Below are positions 61,923 to 64,000 of a stretch of 64,000 nt of DNA, one piece after another. A program made the translations under genes and the position numbers. Origin of the DNA: Myxococcus dinghuensis (GTDB lineage Bacteria > Myxococcota > Myxococcia > Myxococcales > Myxococcaceae); contig NZ_JAKCFB010000002.1 of the NCBI RefSeq assembly GCF_024198235.1, positions 372,001 through 436,000 on the forward strand, read 5' to 3'. Numbering within the stretch: the first letter of the stretch is position 1; every line of letters starts with the position of its first letter. The notes beneath the pieces were generated by a model, which saw only the letters and a program-made list of their open reading frames with translations, was not told the origin of the DNA and searched no databases.

Positions 61923-63812
61923 ATGTCCGCTCATTCCCGCTCCCTCGGCCGGCTCGCGGCCGCGGCGATGCTCGCGTCAAGCCCGGTGGCCCTGGCGCAG
62001 TACCCCTTCCCCGGCTCCAGCGCGGACCTCCCCGCTGGGACCTATTGGTGGATTGCCAGCGACCACGCTGGCACCCCTCCCCGCGACCTGGAGGCGGTGC
62101 GCTTCCATCCCACGGAGAAGCGCTTCACGCGCATCTGGCCGGACTTCGCGGACTACGCCACCGACCCCAAGAACATCGACTGGATTCTCTACGGCGTCCC
62201 CGTGCAGGCCATCGCCGATGGCGTCGTCATCAGTTGTTGGCGCAACGCCCCCGAAGGCCTCAAGCCAGACGTCCACGGAGGCGACAGCGTGCCCCATCCC
62301 GGGCGCACGTCGAACCCGCTGCGAATCCCCCGCTCCGGCAACCACCTGGTGGTCCGGACCGATGACGGCAAGGACATCCTCTACGCGCACATGCAGCCGG
62401 ACTCCGTCCCGACGGAGCTGTGCCCCCACGACGCGCAGTTCGTGAACGACGCCGAGGACCGCATCGGCGACTACCCCCGGGAGACCCTCGTCCCCATCTC
62501 CCTCCGGGCCCGCGTGGAGCGGGGGCAGGACATCGGACGCGTGGGGAGCTCCGGCGCGTCGGCCCATCCCCACCTGCACATCCACATCGCGCCCGTCATC
62601 GGCACCTACAGCGTCGACTCCGCCATCCCCCTGCCCTACCACGAAGCCTGGCAGAAGCCGGGTTCGGTGAGCCACGACTCCGCGGACGACTTCGTTCCCC
62701 TCCAGGACGAGCCGCTCATGCTGTTCCCGGCCGCCATCCACCCCGACCCGCTCCTGCGCCGGGGTGACGTGACGGGCGCCGTCGCCTCGGAGGTGGAGGT
62801 GACGGCCTCGAGCGACACGGTGGTGACGGCCACCCGGAACGCCGCGGGCCAGCTCGCGGTGAACACCTGGCGACTGGCCGGGGACGGGACCTTCACCCCC
62901 TTGGGTGGAGCGGTCTCCACCGCGGGGACCCAGGTGGCGCTGGCCCGACCGGGCGTGGGGCGGGACGTGGTGACGGGGTTGAGGACCAGCGCGGGCAACC
63001 TCCAGCTCACCGCGTGGCGCGTCGCCACCAATGGCGCGCTCGAGCGCAAGGCCGAGACTGGCGGCGGGGCCGCGAGCGAGGTCGCGCTGGCACCTCTCGG
63101 ATCCACCTTCGGCGTGGTGAGCGCGGTGCGCAACGCCAGCGGGCGCCTGCAGCTCACGACGTGGGACCTGACCACGGACCTGGCGAGCTTCAGCCCCATC
63201 GGCACGGTGTACGGCCCGGAGGGGACCCGCGTCGCCCTCACCTACGTCACCCTGGGACGGGGACAGAACGACACGGGAGGACAGTTCAGCGGGGCCGTCA
63301 CGGCCGTGCGCAACGCCGCGGGCAACCTGGAGCTGACCACGTGGCAGCTCGGCGCGGACCAGAAGCTGGTGCAGAAGGGGAGCTTCGTGGCGGGCACGGT
63401 GTCGGACGTGGCCCTCTCCACCGTGTCCGTCTCCAACTTCCGGGAGCTGGTGGTCGCCTCGGTGAGGACGGGGTCCGGACTGCTGCGCAACATCGCCTTC
63501 GAAATCGACTCGGCCGGACAGCTCACCCGCCGGGAGGACGCCGACGGCGGCCATGTCACGGAGGTCCGCTCCGCGCGTGTCACGGGCAAGCACCTGGTGA
63601 CGTCCGTCCGCGACACGACGGGTCGACTGCGGCTCTACACGTGGGACGTCGACGCGGCGGGGGAGATGCGCCGCACCGGCGAATCGCTGGCGGGGGGAAT
63701 CCTGTCGTCGAGCGTGGCGAGCACCTACGTCGGAGGCCGCTTCGTGGTGTCCGCGGTCCGCCTCACGACAGGCGAGGTACGGCTCATCGCCTGGGATGCC
63801 GCGTTGCAGTAG
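61923..63812 (+). CDS. Secreted M23-like peptidase with seven C-terminal repeats
   Basis: A 629-residue exported protein. ATG at 61923 gives a signal peptide with cleavage after SPVALA (about residue 24). Residues about 80-240 resemble an M23/LytM domain: YGVPVQAIADGVVIS, NHLVVRTDDGKDILYAHM and SAHPHLHIH, the last being the HxH zinc motif. The first zinc His and Asp (HxGxD) are not evident, so catalysis is doubtful. From about 295 to the end, seven repeats of about 50 residues follow the pattern TAVRNAAGNLELTTWQL. Seven copies with conserved Trp/Arg suggest a seven-bladed propeller. Likely a cell-wall- or surface-binding exoprotein. Confidence 0.85.
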   Translation: MSAHSRSLGRLAAAAMLASSPVALAQYPFPGSSADLPAGTYWWIASDHAGTPPRDLEAVRFHPTEKRFTRIWPDFADYATDPKNIDWILYGVPVQAIADGVVISCWRNAPEGLKPDVHGGDSVPHPGRTSNPLRIPRSGNHLVVRTDDGKDILYAHMQPDSVPTELCPHDAQFVNDAEDRIGDYPRETLVPISLRARVERGQDIGRVGSSGASAHPHLHIHIAPVIGTYSVDSAIPLPYHEAWQKPGSVSHDSADDFVPLQDEPLMLFPAAIHPDPLLRRGDVTGAVASEVEVTASSDTVVTATRNAAGQLAVNTWRLAGDGTFTPLGGAVSTAGTQVALARPGVGRDVVTGLRTSAGNLQLTAWRVATNGALERKAETGGGAASEVALAPLGSTFGVVSAVRNASGRLQLTTWDLTTDLASFSPIGTVYGPEGTRVALTYVTLGRGQNDTGGQFSGAVTAVRNAAGNLELTTWQLGADQKLVQKGSFVAGTVSDVALSTVSVSNFRELVVASVRTGSGLLRNIAFEIDSAGQLTRREDADGGHVTEVRSARVTGKHLVTSVRDTTGRLRLYTWDVDAAGEMRRTGESLAGGILSSSVASTYVGGRFVVSAVRLTTGEVRLIAWDAALQ

Positions 63813-63905
63813 CCACCGGGCTCCCACACCGGGAAGCCGTGCCTCCGCACCTTTCCGGTGCCGCTCAACCTCCTGATGCCCCCTTGTCGTGGTGAGGAGC
63901 TTTCG

Positions 63906-64000
63906 ATGACCATCAGCACCTCTCGGAGGTCCGTTCATTTGGAACCGCGGCAGCGGCAGACCCCCGACGCGGGTCCAGCGCTCGATGGCGAGCTCGAATC
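63906..64000 (+). CDS. Start of an unrecognised gene, cut by the right edge
   Basis: An ATG at 63906 with GAGGAG 5-6 bp upstream opens a frame of 31 codons to the edge of the window. The translation starts MTISTSRRSVHLEPRQRQ and is polar; no domain can be recognised. It lies 93 bp after the secreted M23-like gene. Real status depends on the sequence beyond. Confidence 0.5.
   Translation, partial: MTISTSRRSVHLEPRQRQTPDAGPALDGELE

Noticed and set aside
1-64000. tRNA/rRNA genes, CRISPR arrays, insertion sequences, integrase or att sites
   Set aside because: Looked for conserved arms, regularly spaced repeats, transposase motifs and terminal repeats; none was convincing. A tRNAscan/ISfinder run would be decisive.

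Overview
The window is very GC-rich DNA with dense, tightly spaced genes. It carries a eukaryotic-like Ser/Thr kinase, a lamin-tail lipoprotein, secreted repeat proteins and a large secondary-metabolite operon. Together these suggest a myxobacterium (Myxococcota, probably a Myxococcus/Archangium-type chromosome). That placement rests on gene content and composition, not on a marker gene. I saw no tRNA, rRNA, CRISPR array, transposase or integrase.

Layout. (1) 1-5263, plus strand: a three-gene operon cut by the left edge. It holds a DUF559/Vsr-like nuclease domain protein, an unrecognised partner, and a 1234-residue protein with two P-loop NTPase domains, the second HerA-like. This is a candidate DNA-processing or defence cassette. 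(2) 5310-8168: pabB-pabA-pabC for 4-aminobenzoate (folate). (3) 8185-22463: mixed single genes: an RBBP9-type hydrolase, a pseudouridine synthase, ThrE-like, DoxX-like and AI-2E membrane proteins, a nuclease/lamin-tail lipoprotein, a YqaA protein, a diiron (ODP) protein next to a Ser/Thr kinase, a divergent LysR/MFS pair with a palindromic operator candidate, a zinc-ribbon protein and a thioredoxin-like lipoprotein. (4) 22474-50849, minus strand: 24 genes in one direction with gaps from -11 to +54 bp and a good promoter candidate just upstream. This is the notable part of the window. (5) 51214-64000: TfoX-like protein, acyl-CoA synthetase, cysE-cysK, a class V aminotransferase, 5-oxoprolinase genes (pxpAB fusion and pxpC), Uma2, GNAT, a GAF histidine kinase, a secreted M23-like protein with seven C-terminal repeats, and the start of one more gene.

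The minus-strand operon looks like an unusual biosynthetic cluster without NRPS, PKS or carrier-protein genes. It combines a TrpB2-like PLP enzyme, a TDO/PrnB-like heme oxygenase, an HpaB-type phenol hydroxylase, an MfnA-type decarboxylase and two PaaK-type adenylate-forming ligases. It also has three BtrH-like proteins (one fused to a molybdopterin oxidoreductase), four nitrilase-superfamily proteins (three lacking the catalytic Cys), and a HemN-like radical SAM enzyme immediately followed by a methyltransferase. A B12-type radical SAM enzyme, two further methyltransferases, a ferredoxin and an ABC-2 exporter complete the set, with an AlkD-like DNA glycosylase and a UvrA-like protein at the distal end. 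Two combinations point the same way: HemN-like plus methyltransferase (the C10P/C10Q-type cyclopropanation pair known from CC-1065) and AlkD-like (self-resistance, as YtkR2 in the yatakemycin pathway). They suggest that the product is a tyrosine-derived, DNA-alkylating, possibly cyclopropane-bearing metabolite. The individual enzyme families are read from sequence motifs; the product class is inference.
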